Part shown: positions 26,034 to 34,662 of the stretch, piece after piece
Numbering within the stretch: the stretch's first letter is position 1
Layout: each line of letters opens with the position of its first letter
DNA from: Paramesorhizobium deserti
GTDB lineage: Bacteria; Pseudomonadota; Alphaproteobacteria; Rhizobiales; Rhizobiaceae
Direction of reading: 5' to 3'
NCBI RefSeq assembly: GCF_001558695.1
Contig: NZ_LNTU01000041.1
Coordinates: 1 to 64,000 of the forward strand
Length of the DNA stretch: 64,000 nt
Notes under the pieces: generated by a model
Databases searched by the model: none
Told to the model about the DNA's origin: nothing
What the model saw: only the letters and a program-made list of their open reading frames with translations
Position numbers and translations under genes: made by a program

Positions 26034-27350
26034 ATGATCGGCGATCTGCATATTCTGCGCCAGCATGTCCTGCTTGCCGGACGGCTGTTTCTGAACTACG
26101 GCGCGGTGCTTGCCGCCACATGGATGGCCGGCACCCTGCTCGCTACACTTTTGATGATGCTTGCGGTCGAGATCGGTTTCACCAATCGGCTGGCCGGGTT
26201 GATCGCATTGGTACCTGTTATCCTGTTGCAGCTGGTTCTGTTCGTCGCCATGTTCGTGATCCTGCGCGATGGGCTGCCGGTGCTGCGCTTCCGCGCAAGG
26301 CGTCACCGCGACGCGCCGGTGCCGGAGGAAGGCGCCGCAGAGACCCATATGGGCATCGGTATGCTGGCGGCGGCGCTGCTTGCGGTGCTCATCCCTTTCT
26401 ACGGCTATTATGCCGGCTGGGGCCTGCTGGGAAACACGCTGCGGGACTATTCGAAGACCTTCCTTGCTACCTCGATGGAGCGGATCGAATTCTCGGATAC
26501 CCCGACCGAGCGCGCGCCCACCGCGCTAGAGGTGGACAGCACGCTTTGGGTCGTGGCCGCCGTTCTGCTGATCTGGGCGATCCGGCGTGGCGCCAAGGCC
26601 ATGCACAAGCGCAACGAGGCGGGGATCTGGCCCCTGCTGGTCGTCGCCTGCGAGGCAAGCTGGGCCGTGCTCGGCCTTTATGTAATCTCGAGCTGGCAGA
26701 CGAGCTTCGTCGAATGGCTGGCCCAGCTGCCTTCACCTGGCGAATTATGGCGAAATCTGCTCCCGCCCGCCTCGGCCGAGGTGGTGAATGCCGCGACGCG
26801 TCCGGCGGACTGGCCCCCCGTTTTTCAGCCTGGCCCGTGGCTGACCGCACTGTTCTGGTATGCGCTGCTGCCACTGATCTGGTTCAACCTCGGCGCCATC
26901 GTCTACGGTCACGACTTGAACCTGATGAGCGAGGAAACTCAACGCTCGGCCGGGAGGGTGCTGGAACGCTGGCGGGCGCTGCCAAAACCGCTGCGGGACT
27001 TCATCGGCCATTTCTGGGTTGGACTCGTCAAGCGCTGGCACGCGGTGGCGAACGGGGTGTTGCTGGCTGGATCGGCGGGTTTCGCGCTGACCGTCTCGGT
27101 CCTGGTGCTTTGGCGACTAGCCGATTGGGCCGGCCGCTGGGTCTGGGTTGGGCTGGCCGAGTTGATCGGGCCGCGGGATTTGCCGGTCTGGCAGGTGGTG
27201 CAATACCCGTTGAACCTGCTGTTTGGCGCGCCCGGCCAGCCGCAGGACGGGGTCGTGGTCTGCGTCATGCAGTTCTGTATCCTCGCTGCCGGACTAGAAC
27301 TGGCCGGACGCGCCCAGGCGGCTACTGCAGCGCCCGCACCGCGGGCGTGA
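26034..27350 (+). CDS. Polytopic membrane protein of unknown function
   Basis: 438 residues with about eight hydrophobic segments (for example LLATLLMMLAVEIGF, LIALVPVILLQLVLFVAMFVIL, GIGMLAAALLAVLIPFYGYYAGWGLL, TLWVVAAVLLIWAIRRGAK). The central half carries a conserved-looking soluble loop (YSKTFLATSMERIEFSD) and a stretch with RVLERWRALPKPLRDFIGHF. I do not recognise a family. It converges on, and overlaps by 29 bases, an operon of three single-pass proteins on the other strand that probably work with it. High GC and few rare codons suggest it is functional. Confidence 0.75.
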   Translation: MIGDLHILRQHVLLAGRLFLNYGAVLAATWMAGTLLATLLMMLAVEIGFTNRLAGLIALVPVILLQLVLFVAMFVILRDGLPVLRFRARRHRDAPVPEEGAAETHMGIGMLAAALLAVLIPFYGYYAGWGLLGNTLRDYSKTFLATSMERIEFSDTPTERAPTALEVDSTLWVVAAVLLIWAIRRGAKAMHKRNEAGIWPLLVVACEASWAVLGLYVISSWQTSFVEWLAQLPSPGELWRNLLPPASAEVVNAATRPADWPPVFQPGPWLTALFWYALLPLIWFNLGAIVYGHDLNLMSEETQRSAGRVLERWRALPKPLRDFIGHFWVGLVKRWHAVANGVLLAGSAGFALTVSVLVLWRLADWAGRWVWVGLAELIGPRDLPVWQVVQYPLNLLFGAPGQPQDGVVVCVMQFCILAAGLELAGRAQAATAAPAPRA

Positions 27351-27873
27351 TCGGAAATTCCAGCCCATCGGGGCGCGTCCCCAGGGCCGAGACGCGCAGC
27401 TTGGCCCCTTTCAGCAAATCGGCCGGCACCAGGAACAACTGGTCAGACAAAATCTCCTGGCCCTCCGGTGGCGCATTATAGGGCACGGGCGTGCAGCGCC
27501 CCTTGCTTTCGCCGTCGGGAGAGATCGCCTTGATTGCCCCATCGGTATTGGCTGTCTGCAGTGGCCGCCAGACTCGTCCCGACCCGTCGCTCAGGCTCAC
27601 GTCGCAGCCGATCCAGGCTTGCCGCGCCGCCTCATTGCTACGCAGCGCCAGGCGCACCACGATGACCGCGCGTTCGGGCCGGCTGGGCGCGGTCGCCGCC
27701 CAGACCTGTGCGACCCGGACATGGACCCCGTGCAGCTCAGCCCCGGCTTGACCCGCCTGCGTTATGTTCCATTCGCGGGCGCGGCGCAGATCCGTAATAT
27801 CGGTCAGCGCCCCGATCGCGACGGTCGCCAATAAGAGCAGCATGGCGAGGATGATCCAGACAAGATGCTTCAT
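27322..27873 (-). CDS. Single-pass membrane-anchored protein, cassette gene 3
   Basis: 183 residues: an N-terminal anchor (HLVWIILAMLLLLATVAIGAL) and then a periplasmic beta-rich domain with VHVRVAQVWAATAPSRPERAVI and VVRLALRSNEAARQA, the look of a DUF4352/immunoglobulin-like module. Its start overlaps the stop of the gene before it by 4 bases. No family recognised. Confidence 0.7.
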   Translation of the reverse strand: MKHLVWIILAMLLLLATVAIGALTDITDLRRAREWNITQAGQAGAELHGVHVRVAQVWAATAPSRPERAVIVVRLALRSNEAARQAWIGCDVSLSDGSGRVWRPLQTANTDGAIKAISPDGESKGRCTPVPYNAPPEGQEILSDQLFLVPADLLKGAKLRVSALGTRPDGLEFPITPAVRALQ

Positions 27874-28418
27874 GGATCGATCCGCACGAGTGGCAGCTTG
27901 TCGGCGGGCAGCGGCGGCGGGGCGAGATGCAGGGCGCTGTCGAAAACCGCGTTGAAGCTATTGGTCAGGACCATTTCGCCGCCCGCGATCTCGTCCTCAG
28001 GCAGTTCGAAGACGGCGATGGCGCGATCCGTGAGGCCGGGCTGGAACCATCGGCTGTCGAGTCCGGTGGGAATGCCTTGGGCACGCCGCGACAGGGCGTA
28101 GTCGCGGCCGCTCGCGCCACGCCAGGTGGCGCCGATCTGCTGCGAAGCCACGGTGGCCTCGGCCTCGATCTCGGCGATCAGGAACACGCCGTCCGTGTCG
28201 CGGACGAGATCCCTGCCAAACCGCCGGAAGGCGATCCGTTCGGCGAGGCGTGCGCCGGTGAAGCGAGCCCGAAAGCTACGCGCCTCGCCCGTTTCACCCG
28301 TCGCGAGATGGCTGCGAAAGGGCTGGACGACGCTGTTGTAATCCGGCGCCGTCTGCATCATCACGCCCAGCAGAGCGCCGCCGACCAGCACGATTGCGAT
28401 GTTGGCAGGGCGGATCAT
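27870..28418 (-). CDS. Single-pass membrane-anchored protein, cassette gene 2
   Basis: 182 residues from ATG 28418 (MIRPANIAIVLVGGALLGVMM, a membrane anchor or uncleaved signal). The rest is a soluble extracytoplasmic domain (FTGARLAERIAFRRFGRDL, DGVFLIAEIEAEATVASQQ, ending LADKLPLVRIDP-like). It is coupled by ATGA overlaps to both neighbours, indicating a stoichiometric complex. Unrecognised. Confidence 0.7.
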   Translation of the reverse strand: MIRPANIAIVLVGGALLGVMMQTAPDYNSVVQPFRSHLATGETGEARSFRARFTGARLAERIAFRRFGRDLVRDTDGVFLIAEIEAEATVASQQIGATWRGASGRDYALSRRAQGIPTGLDSRWFQPGLTDRAIAVFELPEDEIAGGEMVLTNSFNAVFDSALHLAPPPLPADKLPLVRIDP

Positions 28419-28990
28419 GGCGCTCCTGCCGGCGTTATGGACATGCGGGCAGCCGGCTGGAAGAGCAGCCAACTGGACTTGCCGTAGAGGTTGTCCCTGA
28501 GCTTGAAAGTCTGCCGGTGAAAGGTCAGCGAGACCGGCCCGGGCCGCCAGTCTGGCGGGGTCTGCCAGACCAGCGTGATCCGTTCGGCAAGGCGCGGGTG
28601 TAACTGCGCCAGCGGTTCGCCGTCGCGGTCGAGGATGATGTCCGGCTCGGGCAAAGGGGCGCCGCCGACGGTAAGTTCGGGGGGATGTGGCGGAAAGCCG
28701 AAGACAGAGCTTTCGGTGTCGCCGGTCAGGTTCAGCAGCCGCGCTTGCAGCAGCAACCGCTTCGGTTTGCCCTCACGTTCGGGCGGTGCCAGCGAGAGAG
28801 ACAGCGGCGTGATCTCGACCCAGCCCAGATCGATCGGCTGCCCGGGGGCGATCTGAGGCGGATCCTTAGGCACCCGTGCGTCCTCGACCTTCAGCCAGAG
28901 GCCGAACAGTATAGCAGCCATAACGCCGACCGAGGCAGCCAGGCGCCCCTTTAGATGTTGAAGCAGGGAGGTTCGTTGCTTTCCCGTCAT
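28415..28990 (-). CDS. Single-pass membrane-anchored protein, cassette gene 1
   Basis: 191 residues from ATG 28990 (MTGKQRTSLLQHLKGRLAA); helix LAASVGVMAAILFGLWL then a beta-rich domain (DLGWVEITPLSLSLAPPERE, LLLQARLLNLTGDTES, RITLVWQTPPDW). It has the same plan as the two following proteins: short cytoplasmic tail, one helix, outer domain. The upstream ATG 29104 is less likely because the preceding residues are low in coding character. Unrecognised. Confidence 0.7.
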   Translation of the reverse strand: MTGKQRTSLLQHLKGRLAASVGVMAAILFGLWLKVEDARVPKDPPQIAPGQPIDLGWVEITPLSLSLAPPEREGKPKRLLLQARLLNLTGDTESSVFGFPPHPPELTVGGAPLPEPDIILDRDGEPLAQLHPRLAERITLVWQTPPDWRPGPVSLTFHRQTFKLRDNLYGKSSWLLFQPAARMSITPAGAP

Positions 28991-28997
28991 GTGGGGA

Positions 28998-29382
28998 TCA
29001 AGGCCGGCGCCACTGTGCCGGCACAAGATCCGGGAGCGAAGGCTCGGCGGAAGCCGGCCGGGCGAGAATATTCTCTCTCTCCGCCCGATGCCGCCGCAAT
29101 GCAAAGGCTGCGACGTCCGGCTCCGTCATGTGACGCCGGCTTTCGCCGCGATCGCGACGCGGCTCCGGCTTTTCCAAAGTTCCGACCATGCGAACGGTCA
29201 CATACAGGCTGCCCCTCGATGATGAGACGGCAGGCCGAAACAAGGTGTTTCAGATGATGCTGCATGACGCGTCGAGGGGCCGGCAGCGCGAGCAGCATTT
29301 CAGACGCAGAGACGGGCTCCATCTGCCGGCTTATGAGATTTTCGAACGCCGCGAGGGCATCGCCGGGGATTTGTTTCACCAC
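28998..29382 (-). pseudogene. Small regulator-like ORF with a probable frameshift
   Basis: From ATG 29382 the first ~55 residues (AAFENLISRQMEPVSASEML and PRRVMQHHLKHLVSACRLII) look like a winged helix. After about 29220 good coding statistics move to another frame (LYVTVRMVGTLEKPEPR ... LPDLVPAQWRRP) that ends at 28998, 8 bases before the start of the cassette's first gene. One frameshift would join them. It might have been the cassette's regulator. Confidence 0.35.
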
Positions 29383-29487
29383 GAGTTTTCCTCAGCGCTG
29401 AGCTTAGGTCAATCATGTTGGAGATAAGCATAACAATCAAGCCTGCGTGCAAAATTCCGACATGATCGAACTTGTATAAAGCTCAAC

Positions 29488-30669
29488 TCAGGGCGGCGAT
29501 GCACTCAGTTGCATTAGAAGCCGGTCCATCATCCGGTCACAACAGCCAAGCTGCCCCATGGTGATGTATTCGTCAGGTTTATGGCCCTGTCCTTCCATAT
29601 TGCCCGGCCCACAAACCACGGCGGGGATGCCGAGTTGCGCGAAGTATCCTGCCTCGGTGCCATAGGTGACCTTGATCGTCTCATGCGAGCCGCTCAGCGC
29701 TCCCACACGGCGGACCACACGGTGTTCAGGAGCGATTTCGAGGCCCGGATAGGAATTGGTGACTTCGATTTTGATCTCCGCCGTCCTGTCCCGCACGCGG
29801 AAGGGGTGGAGGATCTGGTCTACCTCTTGCCGCAGCCGCAACAGAAAAACTTCTGGGCTATCGCCGGGTAGATGGCGCAACTCGAAATCGATCGACGTGC
29901 GATCGGGAACGATATTCAGGGCGGTTCCACCCTGCATCCACCCTGCATGGACTGTAGAATAGGGCACGTCATACCCCGCATCCTGCGTGACCGAAGCAGC
30001 ATATTCATCCTGTATCCTGCGTAGGGCCATGATGAACTCGGCGGCGATATGCAGCGCATTGACATAGTGCGGTGCCAGGGACGAATGGCCGGCGCTGCCG
30101 CGGCATGTAGCCCGCAACGCAACCTTGCCTTTGTGCCCGGTGGCTGGTCGCATTCCCGTCGGCTCGCCGACAATGCATAGTTCGGGCTGCCAGCCGAGCG
30201 CCTCATATCCTGGCAACATCTGCCGGATGCCGACACAGCCAACCTCTTCATCATAGGAGATCGCAAGCATCAACGGTTGCTCGGGCGGCCTTTTCGCCGC
30301 CCGAGTGGCGAGCGATAGCATCGACGCGAGATAGCCTTTCATATCCGTCGTGCCCCGACCGTAAAGCTTGCCGCCTTCGCATGTCATCTGGAATGGCGGG
30401 CGGGTCCAGTGCTGCCCCTCGACCGGCACGACATCGCTGTGCGCCGACAGGATGACGCCGCCTGGTCCATCGGGGCCAAGTCGCGCCATCAGTCCCGCCT
30501 TGCGCCCGGAGGGATCGGGCAGACGATGGGTCTGGAAGCCGGCTCCAATCAGATGCCGTTCCGCGAAATCAATCAAATCCAGATTGCTGTCTGCACTAAT
30601 CGTGGGGAAAGCAACCAGCCGTTCCAATAGTTCCAGCGTGGCTGCATAGGGCGCGGCCGTATCAGTCAT
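29488..30669 (-). CDS. M20 peptidase/ArgE-type deacylase
   Basis: 393 residues from ATG 30669. An M20 zinc amidohydrolase of the acetylornithine deacetylase type: metal motifs LSAHSDVVPVEGQ (His, Asp) and YGRGTTDMKGYLA (Asp), the catalytic glutamate pair in ISYDEEVGCVG, VGEPTGM, and the dimerisation-domain motif GSAGHSSLAPHYVNA. It hydrolyses an N-acyl or carbamoyl amide. Beside the Liv importer, RidA and DUF1028 genes, it probably deacylates an imported amino-acid-like compound rather than making ornithine (inference). Its start lies within the end of a truncated flavin-oxidoreductase fragment. Confidence 0.9.
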   Translation of the reverse strand: MTDTAAPYAATLELLERLVAFPTISADSNLDLIDFAERHLIGAGFQTHRLPDPSGRKAGLMARLGPDGPGGVILSAHSDVVPVEGQHWTRPPFQMTCEGGKLYGRGTTDMKGYLASMLSLATRAAKRPPEQPLMLAISYDEEVGCVGIRQMLPGYEALGWQPELCIVGEPTGMRPATGHKGKVALRATCRGSAGHSSLAPHYVNALHIAAEFIMALRRIQDEYAASVTQDAGYDVPYSTVHAGWMQGGTALNIVPDRTSIDFELRHLPGDSPEVFLLRLRQEVDQILHPFRVRDRTAEIKIEVTNSYPGLEIAPEHRVVRRVGALSGSHETIKVTYGTEAGYFAQLGIPAVVCGPGNMEGQGHKPDEYITMGQLGCCDRMMDRLLMQLSASPP

Positions 30670-30922
30670 GAAGGTACAAGTCAGGAGAGGGAGTGTGTTC
30701 CACTGCCAGCTCGATGATCTGCGATGTGTGATGCATTTCGCCCTGTTCGGTGACGACGACACCCCAGCCTTCCTCGGCCTTGATGCCACGCATCTCGGCA
30801 GTGGCCGAGGGATCGCGGTATCCGCCACCATTGCAGTGAGATACCGGTTTGAAGCGGTTCCTGGCCGTTACCGGGCCAATATGCATGGGTTCCAAGAGCG
30901 TATCGTATCGAGCGTCGCGCAA
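30662..30922 (-). pseudogene. N-terminal fragment of a trimethylamine-dehydrogenase-like flavoprotein
   Basis: 86 codons only: RYDTLLEPMHIGPVTARNRF, HCNGGGYRDPSATAEMRG and WGVVVTEQGEMHHTS are the opening of the FMN barrel of dimethylamine/trimethylamine dehydrogenase relatives, whose full length is about 700 residues. The frame stops at the start of the M20 gene, so an internal deletion removed nearly the whole gene and joined its beginning to the deacylase. Confidence 0.8.
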
Positions 30923-31119
30923 TCCTGCCTCCCCTTTTGATCTGCGCCAGCATAGGAAGTACGAGATCGAAGAAAAGTCAGGATTGCGAAAGCTCTGCTT
31001 CGGCGCAGCCTAATCTCGACACGGTGATTTCCCGAGAGGCTGGATTATTCAGTTTTGATTTGCGAAGATGATGCAAGCAGCCGGAGGACGGGTTCGCTCA
31101 TGGTCCAGGGACTGCCATC

Positions 31120-32055
31120 TCATTTGACGACACGTTCCGTGCCGAACACACCTTGCTCGATGACGAAGCGGCGGCAATGCTCGAGGAACGCCTGCACCGT
31201 CTGTGTGCGATGCTCGGCATTGGGCATAGCCACGCCCATGGTGAGCGGCTTCAGATCGCTCTCCAGAGGCACGAAAACCAGCGGCTTGCCATCAGGGGAC
31301 ATCGTATTGAGGGGCCGCATATTGGCAATGCCATAGCCAAATCCGTTCGCCACCATCGATCGCATCAGCGCTATGTCTCCCGTGCGCTCGGCGATATTCG
31401 GTCGCAAACCTCTGTTCTGAAACGCCGAGAGGAAATATTCACGGCTGAAGGGGAGGTCGAGCAGAACCATTGGTTCCTCGACGAGCTCTTCTGGCGTAAT
31501 GCCCTTCTGTAACGCGAGGCGATGCCCGGCTGGCAGCATGGCATAGGCGGGCAACTGCATCAGCGGCTCGAACGTCAAATCCTGCGACAGTTCGAGATCA
31601 TACGTCAACGCGACATCGATCTCACCGCGCTGCAGCATCTCAAGCAACTGGCCCTGATGGCGCTCGAACTGCCTGACACGGACCTCCGGAAAGGCATCCT
31701 CGAATTTTCGGCGAAGCTCGGGGAGAACGATTTGCGCAAAGGTCAGCAAACAGCCCACCGCCAGCGGGCCGCGGACCTTTTCAGAAATATCGGCGGCGAT
31801 ATCGTGAAGAGCATCCGCATCACCGAGCAGGCGCTGAGCCTGCTTGAGGAACACGCGCCCGCCCGCGGTGAGCGAGAGGCCATGTGAATGTTTGCGGACA
31901 AAAAGCTGGATACCGAACTCTTCCTCGAGCTGGGCAATCGATGCAGAAATCGAGGGAGGCGAGACATTAACCTGTTCCGCAGCCTTGGCTATCGAGCCGG
32001 CCTCGCCCACGGCAACGAAATATTCCAGTTGTCTAAGCGTGAAGCGGAGTGGCAT
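31120..32055 (-). CDS. LysR-family transcriptional regulator
   Basis: 311 residues; helix-turn-helix FTLRQLEYFVAVGEAGSIAKAAEQVNVSPPSISASIAQLE and an effector domain with GCLLTFAQIVLPELRRKFE. It sits on the same strand as the binding-protein and catabolic genes around it and is the likely regulator of the island from 29.5 to 40 kb. Confidence 0.92.
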   Translation of the reverse strand: MPLRFTLRQLEYFVAVGEAGSIAKAAEQVNVSPPSISASIAQLEEEFGIQLFVRKHSHGLSLTAGGRVFLKQAQRLLGDADALHDIAADISEKVRGPLAVGCLLTFAQIVLPELRRKFEDAFPEVRVRQFERHQGQLLEMLQRGEIDVALTYDLELSQDLTFEPLMQLPAYAMLPAGHRLALQKGITPEELVEEPMVLLDLPFSREYFLSAFQNRGLRPNIAERTGDIALMRSMVANGFGYGIANMRPLNTMSPDGKPLVFVPLESDLKPLTMGVAMPNAEHRTQTVQAFLEHCRRFVIEQGVFGTERVVK

Positions 32056-32417
32056 GGATGGCTATATCGCTGGTTTCTGCTTTGGAATCAAGCGATCGGC
32101 ATCCCTTCAATGTTTGATCAGGTTGTCTTGAGCGCGCTGTATCTGCCGAGCGAATGAAGCGACAGATCCCGCTTATCGTTCGGTATCATGCTGTCGAAAT
32201 GGCGGCCTGCGTGTAGCTGCCCCGTCCGCTTCAAGACCTTGTCGCGGAAACGGATCTGAGCCGCCTTTTCGATCCAATCTTCGTGGCTCGGCTCACTCGT
32301 TTTGGAGTCCCGCCTGTTACATGTCCTGAATGGCGGGACTGTTCGTCGTAAAGAATACTGAGGCCGTCCCCCTCAAGCGGCCGCGCCGCCGTTAGAAGCA
32401 GTGCGACCGATATTGCC
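32056..32417. other. Intergenic region with one hairpin
   Basis: No gene seen. AGTCCCGCC (32306-32314) and GGCGGGACT (32332-32340) form a 9-bp stem downstream of the binding-protein gene, which could slow or end its transcription, though no T-run follows. Confidence 0.35.
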
Positions 32418-33548
32418 TCACATGTCGACCCATTTGCCGTCGCGAACGACGTGGAGATCTATCTCCACTGCCATGTCGATCTGGCCAGCCTCGTCGAAGG
32501 AGATGTTGCCGAGTATCCCATCATGATGAATGTTGCGGATGGCCTCGCTCAGCGCTCCCTTGTCCTCTATGCCGTGCTCCTTGATGACCGTAAGCAGGAT
32601 TTGCGCCGCCTCATAGGCATATTTCGCATAGGATCCCGCAGGCTCGGCAAAACCCTTGGCCTCATAGGCCTTTTCAAACGCTTCCAGCTTCGGGTTGGAC
32701 TGTACCGACGGGGTGCCCACGATCGTGCCCTCGGCAGCAGCACCGGCGATCTCGATGAACTTCGGATCGAAGATCCCCGATATACCGTACATCGGCAGAC
32801 CGCCCATGCCGAGGTCCGCCATCTGGCTGCGTACGAGAGCCGCCTCGGTCACGACACCACCGAAATAGACGGCATCTGGAGCCGCCGCCTTGGCAGTGGT
32901 GAGCATGGCGCGGAAATCCGTGGTTCCTACCGCCGCGGCGTCGGATGAAACGATCTCACCGCCAGCCGCGGTGAAGAACTCGGTAAACCATTTGGTGTTG
33001 GCCACGCCATAGTCCGTGGTGTCGGAGATGATCGCGATCTTTTTGACCTTGCCGTCTTTGATGATGGCTTCGGCGAGAGGCTTGTTCTCGTTGACGAGCG
33101 TAGGCGTGACACGCGTAACGTTGGGAAGGTTTTGCTCGGTGATTTTGGGGCTGACGGCGCCCCAGATGATGAACGGCATCTGCGCGCGGTTGAAGACGGG
33201 CATGGTCGCCAGGGCGACAGGGCTGTTCCAGTGTCCGGTTGCGCCGACGACGGCCGGATCATTCACGAGCTTCTGGGCTGCGGATACGCCGACACTCGGG
33301 TCGGAAGCGTCGTCGAGAACCACAGCCTCTACCTCGTAGGGGTAGCCGGCAGCATTGGCCTGCTCGACAGCCAGCAGGAAGCCGTTGCGTGCGCCGAGGC
33401 CCTGCTGGGCGTTGCCGCCCGACAATGGCCCGATGAAGCCCAGTTTGATCTGCTCGGCCTGGGCTTGAGCAACGCCCAATGCGAGTGCAAGCACGGAGCT
33501 GGCAATGAAGAAGGATACGCTTCTGAGCGCTTTTAGCCTGGTTTTCAT
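32418..33548 (-). CDS. Branched-chain-amino-acid-type ABC substrate-binding protein
   Basis: 376 residues. Sec signal (ALRSVSFFIASSVLALALGVAQAQA) followed by a type I periplasmic binding fold: IKLGFIGPLSGGNAQQGLGARNGFLLAVEQANAAG and VVGATGHWNSPVALATMPV. It is divergent from livHMGF across a 194-base spacer and supplies substrate to that importer. The Liv class imports branched-chain amino acids but also amides, urea and aromatic acids, so the ligand is open. Confidence 0.92.
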   Translation of the reverse strand: MKTRLKALRSVSFFIASSVLALALGVAQAQAEQIKLGFIGPLSGGNAQQGLGARNGFLLAVEQANAAGYPYEVEAVVLDDASDPSVGVSAAQKLVNDPAVVGATGHWNSPVALATMPVFNRAQMPFIIWGAVSPKITEQNLPNVTRVTPTLVNENKPLAEAIIKDGKVKKIAIISDTTDYGVANTKWFTEFFTAAGGEIVSSDAAAVGTTDFRAMLTTAKAAAPDAVYFGGVVTEAALVRSQMADLGMGGLPMYGISGIFDPKFIEIAGAAAEGTIVGTPSVQSNPKLEAFEKAYEAKGFAEPAGSYAKYAYEAAQILLTVIKEHGIEDKGALSEAIRNIHHDGILGNISFDEAGQIDMAVEIDLHVVRDGKWVDM

Positions 33549-33742
33549 GTTCCACCTCTAAAGGGATTATCTACCGCAATGCCTGCGGCCTGCCGGTCGT
33601 TATCGTCGGCTTAGGCGAACTCTAATTACCTGTGGTGTGTTGTGAAATTCGGAAATTGCTATTCGTGACTTCGGAGATTCATTATGGGCGCTCGCCGGGA
33701 TCGCTGATAGTCCTCCCCCAATTATAAGAAGAGGCGGAACGG

Positions 33743-34660
33743 ATGACGGAACTGTTTGTCCAGCAATCAGTGAACTGGATTACCCTTGGTTCTATCTACG
33801 CCTTGCTCGCCATAGGGTTCAGCCTCATCTTCGGCGTTCTCAACGTCATTCATTTTTCCCATGGCGATGTGGCGATGACCGCGCCTTTCATCGCACTGGC
33901 GCTAGTGCAGGCGCTGGCCGTGGCGCTGGGGGCTTCCGGGCCGGTCTGGCTGGTTCTGGCAACCATTGCCGCCGTCATCGCAGTGGGTCTGATTGGCGCT
34001 GTGCTCGACAAGGTCGTCATTCGTCGTTTCCGAGAGGCGCCGGCGATGATGGCGTTGGTGGCGACGGTGGCGCTTGGCATCGTCATCCGTGAACTCATCC
34101 GCCATCTCTATCCGCAAGGATCCAACCCGCATGCCTTTCCGCGCCTGGTGTCAGGTGTGGCATTCGAGATCACCGGTGTGTCGGTAAGCTGGTTCGCCCT
34201 CCTCGTCGTCGGGCTGACGACGCTGTTGGTAGCGTTATTATTCGTCTTCCTGCGGCTGACCCCGCTTGGCCTGCGCATCCGCGCCGCATCCGAGGACCGG
34301 GTGGTCGCGCGGATGATGGGGATACGCGATGGCCGCGTCTTTCGGGCGACTTTCTTCATCGCCTCCGCGATCGGCGCGATCGCGGGGTTGCTCTTCGCGA
34401 GCTATGCGGGCGTCACACGGTTCGACTTCGGCGTGATGGCCGGTCTGCTCGGCTTCTCGGCGGCGGTTATCGGCGGGCTGGGCTCGATGCCGGGCGCTAT
34501 CGCCGGAGGACTGATCATCGCCGGCATCGAGGTGCTGGCCCAGACCTTCGTTCCGGACGGAGCGTCCTATCGGCTCGTCTTCGTCTTCATTCTTGTCATT
34601 GTCGTGCTTGTCTTCCGCCCCGCCGGCCTGCTGGGGCGAACCATCATGGAGAAGGTCTAG
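33743..34660 (+). CDS. livH: Branched-chain-type ABC permease LivH
   Basis: 305 residues, about eight membrane helices; YALLAIGFSLIFGVLNVIHFSHGDVAM is the characteristic LivH opening, and EDRVVARMMGIRDGRVF the cytoplasmic coupling loop. It heads the plus-strand operon livHMGF and forms the transmembrane channel with LivM. Confidence 0.93.
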   Translation: MTELFVQQSVNWITLGSIYALLAIGFSLIFGVLNVIHFSHGDVAMTAPFIALALVQALAVALGASGPVWLVLATIAAVIAVGLIGAVLDKVVIRRFREAPAMMALVATVALGIVIRELIRHLYPQGSNPHAFPRLVSGVAFEITGVSVSWFALLVVGLTTLLVALLFVFLRLTPLGLRIRAASEDRVVARMMGIRDGRVFRATFFIASAIGAIAGLLFASYAGVTRFDFGVMAGLLGFSAAVIGGLGSMPGAIAGGLIIAGIEVLAQTFVPDGASYRLVFVFILVIVVLVFRPAGLLGRTIMEKV

Positions 34661-34662
34661 CA

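Noticed and set aside
25976-27481. 501-codon plus-strand frame overlapping the polytopic membrane gene
   Set aside because: Translation is arginine/alanine-rich and unlike a protein, while the other frame gives regular membrane helices.
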